From positions 1-64,000 of the forward strand of contig JBLIEU010000006.1 of assembly GCA_047633195.1 (NCBI GenBank): DNA of 64,000 nucleotides, written 5' to 3'. Positions 44,292 to 54,661 of the stretch are shown piece by piece. This DNA is from JAKVAV01 sp047633195 (lineage in GTDB: Bacteria; Bacteroidota; Bacteroidia; Flavobacteriales_D; Cryomorphaceae). Numbering within the stretch: the first letter of the stretch is position 1; every line of letters begins with the position of its first letter. A model generated the notes under the pieces. That model worked only from the letters and a program-made list of their open reading frames with translations, did not search any database and was not told the origin of the DNA. The translations under genes were made by a program, and so were the position numbers.

Positions 44292-47252
44292 ATGAAGAAT
44301 CTGCACAAATTGCTTTGGCTTCTGCCCGTTCTCTTCCTAGTTTCTTGTATGCAAGAAGGAGGAAATGACGCCGAAAACAACAAATACACTTATGAAACTG
44401 TAGAAGGCGACCCACTCGGTGCTATGATCTACACGTTGGACAATGGCCTCAAGGTTTACATGTCCGTAAACAAAGATGAGCCACGCGTGGTAACCCAAAT
44501 TGCCGTGCGCACAGGAAGCAAGCAAGACCCTGCCGACGCGACGGGACTCGCTCACTACTTAGAGCACATGCTTTTCAAAGGTACTTCTGAGTACGGAACC
44601 AAGGATTGGGAAAGTGAAAAAGAACTTCTCGCTCAGATTTCTGATCTCTACGAGGCGCACAGAAACACCACTGACGCTGCAGAAAGAATCGCCATTTACG
44701 GTCAGATCGACAGTATTTCAGGTGAAGCAGCAAAATTGGCCATCGCCAATGAATACGACAAAATGATCGGTTCACTGGGAGCTCAAGGAACCAACGCTTA
44801 CACTTGGTACGAGCAAACAGTTTACATCAACGATGTACCTGCCAATGAATTGGAAAAATGGGCTCAACTCGAGTCTGAGCGTTTCAGAGAATTGGTTCTT
44901 CGTCTCTTCCACACTGAGCTGGAAGCGGTGTATGAAGAGTACAACAGAACACAAGACAGCGACTACCGTCAGGCATACTATATGATGATGGGCGAGATGT
45001 TCAAAGAGCACCAGTACGGAACTCAAACGACTATCGGAACAAGCGACCACTTGAAGAATCCTTCCATGGAGAAGATTCACGCCTACTTCAAAGAACGCTA
45101 CTTGCCAAACAACATGGCTATCGTTCTTTCAGGTGACATCAATCCTGACGAAACGGTTGAGCTAATCGAAAAATACTTCGGAGACTACGAAAAAGGGGTT
45201 GTTCCTGAATTTACCGTCGCTCAAGAAGCTCCTATCGCTGAACCGATCGTGAAAGACATCACAGGTGTTCAAGCGGAGTTTGTAAACATTGGTTACCGTC
45301 TGCCTGGCGCAGGTACTCCCGAAGCGATGAAGCTTTTGGTAATGGACGGAATTCTTTCAAACGGCCAAGCTGGTTTGATTGACCTGAACTTGGTGCAAAA
45401 GCAACAAGTGCTTCGTGCATACAGTTCACCTACAGTGCTAAAAGACTACAGTATGCTGATGCTCAACGGAAATCCACGTGAAGGTCAGGACTTGAACGAA
45501 GTAGCTGATTTGCTGCGCGGTCAGGTAGAGATGATCAAAAACGGAGATTTTGATGATTGGATGGTGGAAGCCGTTGTAAATGACATGAAACTCAGCGAGC
45601 TCAAGCAGTCTGAGAGCAACTGGAGCCGCGCTGGTAAGATGGTTGACGCATTTGTCTACGACGAAAAGTGGAATGATGTAGTGGGTCAATACGACAATAT
45701 GGCCAAGCTTACCAAAGAAGATATCATGGCTTTCGCCAATGAATGGTTTGGCGAGAACTACGTGCAAGTGAACAAGCGCGCGGGTGAAAACAATGCCACG
45801 AAAGTGGATAAGCCTAAAATCACTCCTGTTGATATCGACCGCGAGACGCAGTCTGACTTCTACCTGACATGGGATAGTGTTGAGTCTGGAAGAATCGATC
45901 CTGTATTCGTAAACTACGACGAGGCGATCACAAAGGATGCTTTCAACAATGGTGTTGAGTTTTACAACATCAAAAACGAGAACAACGACCTTTTCAGTCT
46001 TTACTACATCTTGGATATGGGAACGGATAACGACCAACTTCTTCCGTTGGCAGTTGAGTACCTTCCTTACCTTGGAACTTCAGACATGACGGCTGAGGAG
46101 CTTCGCAAAGAGCTTTTCAAACTCGGTTTGAGCTTTGACGTGTTTAGTTCACGTGATCGATCTTACGTTGTACTTAGCGGACTCAATGAGTCTCTAGAAG
46201 AAGGCGTTCAGCTTTTCGAAAAAGTATTGGCGAATGTTGAGCCAGACGAGCAAGCCATGAACGACATGATTGAAGGAATGCTCAAAGAGCGTCAGGATGC
46301 AATGAAAAACAAAGGACAGATTCTCTTTAACGCAATGAGCTCTTACGCTCAGTATGGTTCTGACAATCCGCTTAAGAACATCATGTCTGAAGAGGAGTTG
46401 AGAAACATCAAGCCAGAAGAGTTGGTGAACCGTTTGAAAGAGATCACTTCTTACAAGCACAAAATGTTCTACTACGGTCCACAAGACTACAAAGAGGCAA
46501 TGGCTACTATTGGCGAGTACCACGTTGTTCCCACTGAAATGAAGGAAATTCCTGCTCCTAAGGTTTATGCTGAGATTCCAATTGACGACAACAAAGTTTA
46601 CTTCGTAGACTACGATATGGTTCAGAGCGAACTCTTGATGACGGCTAAAGGCCCTAAGTTCGACGTTGAATTGGCTCCAGAGGTAAATCTCTTTAACCAG
46701 TACTTTGGTAGCGGATTGTCATCGATCGTCTTCCAAGAAATTCGCGAATCGAAAGCTTTGGCCTACTCGGCTTACAGCTACTTCACGATGCCTTCTGAAA
46801 AAGACGAAAGCCACTATGTGCGCGCTTACATCGGTGCTCAAGTGGATAAGCTTCCCGAGGCAACCAACGCCATGATGACTTTGATGAACGATATGCCTCG
46901 CGCCGATCTTCAATTCGAGTCTGCCCGCGATGCAGCCATGAAGCAAATCGAAACGAACCGTACATCTCGCGAGTCGATTTTCTGGAGCTACATGACCGCC
47001 CAGAAGAGAGGACTTGACTACGACATGAGCGAGAAAGTGTATGACAAACTTCAAGCAATGAGCTTTGAAGATTTGCAAGCTTTCTTTGACACCAACATCA
47101 AAGGCAAGCCTTACACGTTCAGTGTGATTGGTAACAAAGAATTGGTAAACCAAGAAGTTTTAGAAGAACTCGGAACACTTGAGGAACTCACTTTAGAGGA
47201 ACTCTTCGGTTACCCCGAAAATGACAAATCAGAAGTTTTGGTGAAAAACTAA
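44292..47252 (+). CDS. M16 family metallopeptidase (insulinase-like), lipoprotein
   Basis: 986 aa. Lipobox LFLVSCMQ places it in the envelope. The inverted zinc motif is HYLEH (HxxEH) in GLAHYLEHMLFKG, with the third ligand Glu downstream in AVYEEYNRT. A two-domain (M16A-like) arrangement continues with RYLPNNMAIVLSGDI and the R/Y-type segment AYSAYSYFTMPSEKDESHYV in the second half. Breaks peptides up to about 100 residues. A strong terminator follows. Confidence 0.92.
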   Translation: MKNLHKLLWLLPVLFLVSCMQEGGNDAENNKYTYETVEGDPLGAMIYTLDNGLKVYMSVNKDEPRVVTQIAVRTGSKQDPADATGLAHYLEHMLFKGTSEYGTKDWESEKELLAQISDLYEAHRNTTDAAERIAIYGQIDSISGEAAKLAIANEYDKMIGSLGAQGTNAYTWYEQTVYINDVPANELEKWAQLESERFRELVLRLFHTELEAVYEEYNRTQDSDYRQAYYMMMGEMFKEHQYGTQTTIGTSDHLKNPSMEKIHAYFKERYLPNNMAIVLSGDINPDETVELIEKYFGDYEKGVVPEFTVAQEAPIAEPIVKDITGVQAEFVNIGYRLPGAGTPEAMKLLVMDGILSNGQAGLIDLNLVQKQQVLRAYSSPTVLKDYSMLMLNGNPREGQDLNEVADLLRGQVEMIKNGDFDDWMVEAVVNDMKLSELKQSESNWSRAGKMVDAFVYDEKWNDVVGQYDNMAKLTKEDIMAFANEWFGENYVQVNKRAGENNATKVDKPKITPVDIDRETQSDFYLTWDSVESGRIDPVFVNYDEAITKDAFNNGVEFYNIKNENNDLFSLYYILDMGTDNDQLLPLAVEYLPYLGTSDMTAEELRKELFKLGLSFDVFSSRDRSYVVLSGLNESLEEGVQLFEKVLANVEPDEQAMNDMIEGMLKERQDAMKNKGQILFNAMSSYAQYGSDNPLKNIMSEEELRNIKPEELVNRLKEITSYKHKMFYYGPQDYKEAMATIGEYHVVPTEMKEIPAPKVYAEIPIDDNKVYFVDYDMVQSELLMTAKGPKFDVELAPEVNLFNQYFGSGLSSIVFQEIRESKALAYSAYSYFTMPSEKDESHYVRAYIGAQVDKLPEATNAMMTLMNDMPRADLQFESARDAAMKQIETNRTSRESIFWSYMTAQKRGLDYDMSEKVYDKLQAMSFEDLQAFFDTNIKGKPYTFSVIGNKELVNQEVLEELGTLEELTLEELFGYPENDKSEVLVKN

Positions 47253-47273
47253 AGCCAACCGATTAGAAAAAGG

Positions 47274-47305
47274 AACCCCTTTCACAAATGTGAAAGGGGT
47301 TTTTT
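47274..47305 (+). terminator. Strong intrinsic terminator after the M16 peptidase gene
   Basis: AACCCCTTTCACA pairs with TGTGAAAGGGGTT as a perfect 13-bp stem (47274-47286 with 47289-47301), followed by T to 47305. Confidence 0.93.
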
Positions 47306-47350
47306 GTATTAAAGACGAATTTTTCACTGTGGCTTCTTGAACAAAGGCAG

Positions 47351-47358
47351 TACTTTCG
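47351..47358 (+). promoter_or_regulatory. Candidate -7 box of the MATE gene
   Basis: TACTTTCG (TAnnTTTG with one change) ends 8 nt before the ATG at 47367 and is identical to the box at 2350. It lies downstream of the non-ATG start at 47337, so supports 47367. Confidence 0.4.
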
Positions 47359-47366
47359 CACCTCCA

Positions 47367-48719
47367 ATGACCATCACAGAACATTACCGACTCAATTTGC
47401 GCATCGCCTTGCCCGTGATGATCGGCCAACTCGGCCAGATCATGGTCTCCGTGGCGGACAGCATTATGGTGGGTCAGTTGGGAACGTTGCCTTTGGCTGC
47501 GGTCGCATTGGGCAATAGCATTTACATCATATTCATGGTTTTTGGGATTGGGATGACCTTTGGCATTACGCCACTCGTAGCGCAATCAGCGGGTAAGAAA
47601 AGAACCAATCTTCAGGGTACGCTCCTGCGCCACTCCATGCGGGTAAACTTCTTGGTGGGACTTATTCTCTTCGGGGGATTGCTTTCTGTCCTGCCGCTTT
47701 TACAATTCTTGAAACAAGACGAAGGCGTGCTCCCACTTGCCCTGCCTTACCTCATGATTATAGGGTCGACCATCGTTCCGCTGATGCTCTTCCAAACCTT
47801 CAAGCAATTTGCCGAAGGGCTCTCTGACACGAAGGAAGCAATGAAGGTGATCATCGTTTCGAACCTCATCAACGTCGTACTTAATTACCTCCTCATTTAC
47901 GGGAAGTTCGGTTTCCCTGAAATGGGACTAAACGGAGCTGGATGGGCCACGCTGATCGCGAGAGTTCTGATGGTCTTCTGGATGGGTTGGTATGTTTTGA
48001 AAAGCAAAAAATTTAGAGCCAACGGAATCCGACTAGCTGGCTTCACCTTTCGAAAAAAGATAGCCCGAAAGCTAATCCAGCTTGGCGTACCCATGGGCTT
48101 GCAATACATCTTCGAAGTGAGTGCTTTTGCCCTTGCGGCAATCTTCGCGGGAATGATCAGCGCTACTGCTTTGGCGGCTCACCAAGTCGCCATCAACATT
48201 GCTAGTGTAAGCTATATGGCAGTAACGGGTCTCGGAGCTGCTGCTACGGTGCGCATTGGCAACCAGGCGGGAATGGGCGATTCGCTAAACCTCAGAAGAG
48301 CAGGAACGACTATTTTCAAAATGGGAGCATACTTCATGCTTGTTGCAGGAATCCTCATTTTCATCTTTCGCAATGAGCTGGCTGGATTCTATTCTGACGA
48401 TCCTGCGGTGCTCGCCCTCGCTTCGAAAATGCTGATCGTGGCTGTAGTATTTCAGCTCTCTGACGGCATTCAATCCGTGGCACTCGGCGCACTGCGCGGC
48501 CTTACAGATGTGAAGGTGCCCACTTGGATTACTTTCGGTGTCTATTGGTTGCTCGTGCTGCCTGCGGCCTACTTCCTTTCCCTTCATACCTCTTTGGGCG
48601 CTATGGGTATTTGGTACGCCTTAGCAGGCGGATTGACCCTTTCGGCCATCCTACTTTCCGTTCGTTTTCGAACGTTGCTCAATCGCCTGGCAGCGAAATT
48701 GGAAAAAACGCGTCCTTAG
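47367..48719 (+). CDS. MATE family multidrug/cation exporter
   Basis: 450 aa from MTITEHYRLNLRIALPVMIGQ; an extended frame starts with a TTG at 47337. About twelve hydrophobic segments. VADSIMVGQLGTLPLAAVALGNSI and the second-half MSATALAAHQVAINIA-like segment are MATE signatures. It exports drugs or toxic metabolites using Na+ or H+. Terminates before the repeat element at 48825. Confidence 0.93.
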   Translation: MTITEHYRLNLRIALPVMIGQLGQIMVSVADSIMVGQLGTLPLAAVALGNSIYIIFMVFGIGMTFGITPLVAQSAGKKRTNLQGTLLRHSMRVNFLVGLILFGGLLSVLPLLQFLKQDEGVLPLALPYLMIIGSTIVPLMLFQTFKQFAEGLSDTKEAMKVIIVSNLINVVLNYLLIYGKFGFPEMGLNGAGWATLIARVLMVFWMGWYVLKSKKFRANGIRLAGFTFRKKIARKLIQLGVPMGLQYIFEVSAFALAAIFAGMISATALAAHQVAINIASVSYMAVTGLGAAATVRIGNQAGMGDSLNLRRAGTTIFKMGAYFMLVAGILIFIFRNELAGFYSDDPAVLALASKMLIVAVVFQLSDGIQSVALGALRGLTDVKVPTWITFGVYWLLVLPAAYFLSLHTSLGAMGIWYALAGGLTLSAILLSVRFRTLLNRLAAKLEKTRP

Positions 48720-48824
48720 TGTAACGATTCTGATTTCATGGCACTCTTACTTTGGTTAAAGACTATTCGTGTAATAGATTGGCTCAGCTAGAGAGTTCAT
48801 TAGCAAGGCATACGTAGTTTGAAA

Positions 48825-48903
48825 AATAAGGAGTTGACTTTAGTGAATGACTGTTTTTAAAACAAGTGAAACGAAGATAATGGACTATATAGACAGACAA
48901 TAG
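48825..48903 (+). repeat. Dispersed repeat copy A, containing an 18-codon ORF
   Basis: About 75 bp shared with an inverted copy at 62912-62991. The core from 48847 matches at 47 of 51 positions (ATGACTGTTTTTAAAACAAG is identical). It contains ATG 48847 to TAG 48903, coding MTVFKTSETKIMDYIDRQ. An AAGGAG lies 13-18 bases upstream of the ATG. It sits 28 bp before the CTG start of the sigma factor gene. Every codon difference between the copies changes the amino acid, so a conserved peptide is doubtful. Confidence 0.7.
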
Positions 48904-48930
48904 GTGCCATCAGAAGCAACCCTCTAGATC

Positions 48931-49470
48931 CTGAATGAAACGCAGCTCATAAAGGCTTGCCTCAAAGGCAAAAAGAAAGCCCAGCGGGCGATCTACGATA
49001 CCCACAAGGGTGTGATGTTCGCCTTGTGCCTGCGTTATTCCTCTTCTCGTGAAGAGGCCGAGGATATTCTCCAAGAAGGATTTCTGAAAGTGTACCGCGA
49101 TTTGAACCAGTATAAACCCGATGCGCCTCTAGGTGCTTGGATTCGAAAAGTTATGGTCAATACTGCACTAGAACACATTCGCAAGAAATCCCGTCGTCCG
49201 CAGAGTCACGGACAGGAAGTAATGTCATGGGATTCGGTGACTCATACCAACCCATCGACCGAAATGAATGCAAAAGACTTAACTGCCGTGATTCAGAGTC
49301 TACCTGAAGACTTTCGATTGGTGTTCAACTTGGTGGCATTGGAAGGATACGCTCACCGAGAAGTGGCTGAGAAGCTGCAGATCAGTGAGAGCAACAGCAA
49401 GGTGAGGCTCACTAGGGCCAGAGCCATGCTGAAAGAAAAAATAACCTTGATCTTTGAAATTGACAGGTGA
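48931..49470 (+). CDS. RNA polymerase ECF sigma-70 factor with non-ATG start
   Basis: 179 aa counted from a CTG at 48931; the first in-frame ATG, at 49012, is inside region 2. The text before it, NETQLIKACLKGKKKAQRAIYDTHKGVMFALCLRYSSS, aligns with the normal N-terminus of the sigma factor at 17861. A TAG at 48925 closes the frame, so only ATC and CTG remain as starts. Region 2 (EEAEDILQEGFLKVYRDL, GAWIRKVMVNTALEHIRK) and region 4 (YAHREVAEKLQISESNSKVRLTRARAMLKE) are complete. TGATG joins it to the partner gene. Confidence 0.85.
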   Translation: MNETQLIKACLKGKKKAQRAIYDTHKGVMFALCLRYSSSREEAEDILQEGFLKVYRDLNQYKPDAPLGAWIRKVMVNTALEHIRKKSRRPQSHGQEVMSWDSVTHTNPSTEMNAKDLTAVIQSLPEDFRLVFNLVALEGYAHREVAEKLQISESNSKVRLTRARAMLKEKITLIFEIDR

Positions 49471-51029
49471 TGGAAGAGAACAATTTAGATAAATACTTTC
49501 AGGAGCAGCTAGCGGGTCATACCGAGGAGCCGCCACCCGCAATATGGGATGGTATCGCTTCGCAATTGCCCAAAGGTAGATTCGTTTGGAACAAGCGATA
49601 TCTTCTTTTGCTATTGCTGTTTATTTCGATTGGTGGAGCAGCGTTTTTAGGTGTACGCCTTTACCAGATGGATTCACGTGTTGCAGAATTGGAAGAGAAA
49701 ATAAAAACCGAAGAGCACGAATCTGTTGTTGAAAGCGAAGAGAATCCTGTTGCGAAGGAGAAAGAAAATTCAAGTGAAATTTCATCAGATGATCAAAAAA
49801 GCTCATCTCCGGTTGTCGGGGAAAATGATTCAGAAACCATAGCTGCGGCAGAAAAGTCCAATCAAGAAAATAATCCGATCGGATCGGAAAATCCAACAGA
49901 ATCGGAACAGTTGGCTTCAAAGCCTAACACTTTGGGCAAGACAAATCCAGCTGATTCAAAAGCGGAGAAACTGGCGAACATGGGCTTGGCTTTGAACCCC
50001 TCGGCCAATGTCGATTCGTCAGATGATACCAGAGACTCCAACCAAGGAAAGACAACTGCAACCACTAAAGAGGAATCACAAAATAAGCCTCAATCCAATA
50101 GCGGCTTTCTCGCAGAGTCAGAGGTTGAGTTGAACAACTCTTCGATGCCATTCAATCCGATACGTATATCGAGTATTATCCCGTCAGCTTTGGTAAGTCC
50201 TGAATTCATTGACACTACCAGAGAGGTAGACTACTACAAACAACCGGGAAAAAGCTGGTACCTGTTTGTTTACGGAATGGCCAACTATACTCACCGCCGC
50301 ATCATCGTCGAGGCAGAAGGTTCCGAAGGACTCCCAAACCAACTCGACAAAGCTGAAAACGGACTCATCACTCCCGGAGGCGGACTGCAGCTAAGCCGAG
50401 AACTCAGCCCCTCATTACGCTTGAATATTGGCGCTGAATACAATCAATGGATTCAAGAAGGCTCCTACGGAATAGAGGTACAATTTGAAGATGTTAGCGT
50501 TGAAACAAATACGCTTACAGAGCTTGCTGAATTCAATTTCGACGGAAACATTGAAAGTTCGTTTGGATCAAACTTTTACAATTCAAGTACTGCCGAAAAT
50601 CCACTTGGAGAAGATTTCGCCACGGCGAGTCCAAATCTTGAACCTCTGGCTATCCAGCTTGAGACAAGAAGAAGGATTTCCTACCTCGCTATTCCAATCA
50701 CTTTAGAATACGTATTGAATGCCTACCCATTTCGGTTCACAGCAGGTGGTGGAATCTCCGTGAATCACATTATCGGATCGGACTTTAGTTTCGAAGTTGA
50801 ACCCGACGCACCAGGATTTGAAGTGGGCGAAGTAGAAGCCGTGGAAGGAACGTACTTGGCCTTTCAAGCAGGATTTGGAGTAGAGTATGGAATTTCAGAA
50901 CGCATGTCGCTGCGACTCAACCCGAGTTACCGAGGCTGGATGACGCCGATTTTTGAAAACGAGGAAATCAGAACGCTGCCATTTGGAGTAGCAATAATCG
51001 GTGGTGTTGTATATCGACTCGGGAAATAA
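49470..51029 (+). CDS. Anti-sigma-like membrane protein fused to an outer-membrane beta-barrel
   Basis: 519 aa from the ATG at 49470, overlapping the sigma stop (TGATG). Residues 1-40 are cytosolic (EENNLDKYFQEQLAGH, AIWDGIASQLP, similar to the anti-sigma-like protein at 16771), then a membrane helix (about 46-64). Next is a long Ser/Glu/Asn-rich linker (70-210), and a C-terminal half of barrel strands (GKSWYLFVYGMANYTHR, LRLNIGAEYNQW, FTAGGGISVNHI, GVAIIGGVVYRLGK). One protein thus spans inner membrane to an outer-membrane-like domain. Likely controls its sigma factor. Confidence 0.7.
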   Translation: MEENNLDKYFQEQLAGHTEEPPPAIWDGIASQLPKGRFVWNKRYLLLLLLFISIGGAAFLGVRLYQMDSRVAELEEKIKTEEHESVVESEENPVAKEKENSSEISSDDQKSSSPVVGENDSETIAAAEKSNQENNPIGSENPTESEQLASKPNTLGKTNPADSKAEKLANMGLALNPSANVDSSDDTRDSNQGKTTATTKEESQNKPQSNSGFLAESEVELNNSSMPFNPIRISSIIPSALVSPEFIDTTREVDYYKQPGKSWYLFVYGMANYTHRRIIVEAEGSEGLPNQLDKAENGLITPGGGLQLSRELSPSLRLNIGAEYNQWIQEGSYGIEVQFEDVSVETNTLTELAEFNFDGNIESSFGSNFYNSSTAENPLGEDFATASPNLEPLAIQLETRRRISYLAIPITLEYVLNAYPFRFTAGGGISVNHIIGSDFSFEVEPDAPGFEVGEVEAVEGTYLAFQAGFGVEYGISERMSLRLNPSYRGWMTPIFENEEIRTLPFGVAIIGGVVYRLGK

Positions 51030-51033
51030 TGGC

Positions 51034-51061
51034 CTGAGTTCTTCTGGCATTTAACTCAGGT
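51034..51061 (+). other. Stem-loop after the anti-sigma/barrel gene
   Basis: CCTGAGTT at 51034-51041 pairs with AACTCAGG at 51054-51061 around a 12-nt loop. No T-run follows, so an intrinsic terminator is uncertain. It may be a transcript-end stabiliser. Confidence 0.35.
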
Positions 51062-51123
51062 GTTAATCAGAACTTCTCGTCGGAGTATTCCAACACAGTC
51101 CAAGTCGCTATGACTCGGTAAGG

Positions 51124-53067
<1,944 letters not shown>

Positions 53068-53308
53068 AGATTTAGGCTTTAATTAGGTTCAATTGGAAAG
53101 TGTTCTAATCGAATTTGTTAGTAACAGGATACAAGTTAAGGCTAATTGGAATGATGTGCTGTTTACTGAACCGGATTATCCCTGATATCGTCATTTTAAG
53201 ATTCTCTCAGGGATGCTTTGGCGAGTTAAAAATATCGTGACTATGGACGGTTTTGTAACCAAACACCAATTCTCGGCACTCTATTACCAAACAATTAAAC
53301 CAACCGAC

Positions 53309-53977
53309 ATGAAAAGAAATCTTGCACTACTCCTCATCCCGTTTTTGGCCCTTTCTTGCAATTCTGACGACAAGGATTCGAATTCTCCGCCCTCACATCC
53401 AGCGCCAAAGAATACCATCGAACTCAATAACATTCAAGAAGGCCAGATCAACCGTTACCTTCGATATACCGCGGATTGCAGCGACCCTGAAGGGAGCTTC
53501 ACTTACACCGGAGACACGCTTGAGGTAAGGACAATCATGACCATCGAAGGTATGGCGTTTTTTGAGGAATTTACCGAAGGATCTACCAATATGGTTGGAG
53601 TCGAGCCATCCGAAACCCGAGTTATTTCTCACGACGGATACATCCTCATTCCCGAACGACAATTCTCCTATTTGTTCTTCTTTTACGGAAATGATACCAT
53701 TCATCTCACCAAGCCCGAGGACCTCAATCTCAATCAAGGTACCTGCTTCCTCGAGTATGAAAACGGAGAAGCATTTATTGGAGAGGAAATCGGCTTCTTA
53801 TCGACTTTTGACTACCAGGATATCCGCTATCAAAACAACCGAATTGTTTCTTGTGTGCCGCCGTTTATGAGTTTAGATGCCTACTTGATTTACGACGAAA
53901 GTCAGCTCAAGATGAGTCATACCCTACGAGACACTGGAGCTTCATTCTCCATTGAAGGCTATGCCTTACTTCTCTAA
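53309..53977 (+). CDS. Lipoprotein, unrecognised
   Basis: 222 aa from MKRNLALLLIPFLALSC (lipobox LALSC). The longer frame from 53213 is unlikely because it places 32 extra residues before the lipoprotein signal. The mature part has strands around RQFSYLFFFYGNDTIHL, FLEYENGEAFIGEEIGF and YLIYDESQLKMSH. No family recognised. Followed after 39 bp by a T9SS-sorted gene in the same direction. Confidence 0.6.
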   Translation: MKRNLALLLIPFLALSCNSDDKDSNSPPSHPAPKNTIELNNIQEGQINRYLRYTADCSDPEGSFTYTGDTLEVRTIMTIEGMAFFEEFTEGSTNMVGVEPSETRVISHDGYILIPERQFSYLFFFYGNDTIHLTKPEDLNLNQGTCFLEYENGEAFIGEEIGFLSTFDYQDIRYQNNRIVSCVPPFMSLDAYLIYDESQLKMSHTLRDTGASFSIEGYALLL

Positions 53978-54016
53978 TAATCAATCATTAAATTAGCCTC
54001 ACCTAAAACGACTATC

Positions 54017-54661
54017 ATGTATCAAGACAACCTACTGACTCGCACTCTATTAATATTCTTGTTTTCCTTCAGCGCCATTTTAGGTGTGGGACAAAGCATC
54101 GATGAACTAGTTATTATTCCCGAAGACCCAATCAACACAGAGGATGTAGTCTCAGTGATCGCTACCGCTTGGCACCCTAGTCAAGGTTGCCCGATTGTGG
54201 AAACCGAATTCGTCTTTAGTCAAGACACTATAACTGTAGTTGTTCAACACGAGCTTGGTTTGGCTACTGCGATTTGCAACTCCATAGATACGACCTCATT
54301 GGGAAGTTATGCACCAGGAACGTATCAAGTCGAATACGTCATGATCTCGGGAGTATTCGGAGATATTGTCGCCGATACGGCATACACCCAATTCACAGTG
54401 GAAGGAGTGAGTTCAAGCAGTGAACTAGACGCTCGTTCAGCGATCAATATCTACCCAAATCCGAGTAACGGAAATCTATTCATCGAAACAGATTGGCGCG
54501 GTGAATTCGCCGTGTACGACCTCTTAGGAAAAGAACTCGAGAATTTCAGAATAGACAGAAGCCCGTTCTATTTTTCAACAGAGAGTTTCACAACGGGAGT
54601 ATATTTCCTGAAGCCTTTTAATGATAAGGCCTTTGAGGGCGGGAAATTTGTGGTTCAGTAA
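54017..54661 (+). CDS. Short T9SS-sorted secreted protein
   Basis: 214 aa. Signal peptide (LLIFLFSFSAILGVGQS), then a single Ig/CalX-beta-like domain (EDPINTEDVVSVIATAWHPSQG ... YAPGTYQVEYVMIS), and a type A T9SS sorting domain (IYPNPSNGNLFIE ... EGGKFVVQ). No catalytic motif; probably a small surface protein. It abuts the convergent GH3 gene without gap. Confidence 0.7.
   Translation: MYQDNLLTRTLLIFLFSFSAILGVGQSIDELVIIPEDPINTEDVVSVIATAWHPSQGCPIVETEFVFSQDTITVVVQHELGLATAICNSIDTTSLGSYAPGTYQVEYVMISGVFGDIVADTAYTQFTVEGVSSSSELDARSAINIYPNPSNGNLFIETDWRGEFAVYDLLGKELENFRIDRSPFYFSTESFTTGVYFLKPFNDKAFEGGKFVVQ

Noticed and set aside
44337..47153. Minus-strand ORFs antisense to the M16 peptidase (up to 199 codons)
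   Set aside because: Expected by-product of the coding strand's codon composition; no start signals or domain content.
51034..51061. Intrinsic terminator after the anti-sigma/barrel gene
   Set aside because: The stem is present but no T-run follows, so I list it only as a stem-loop.
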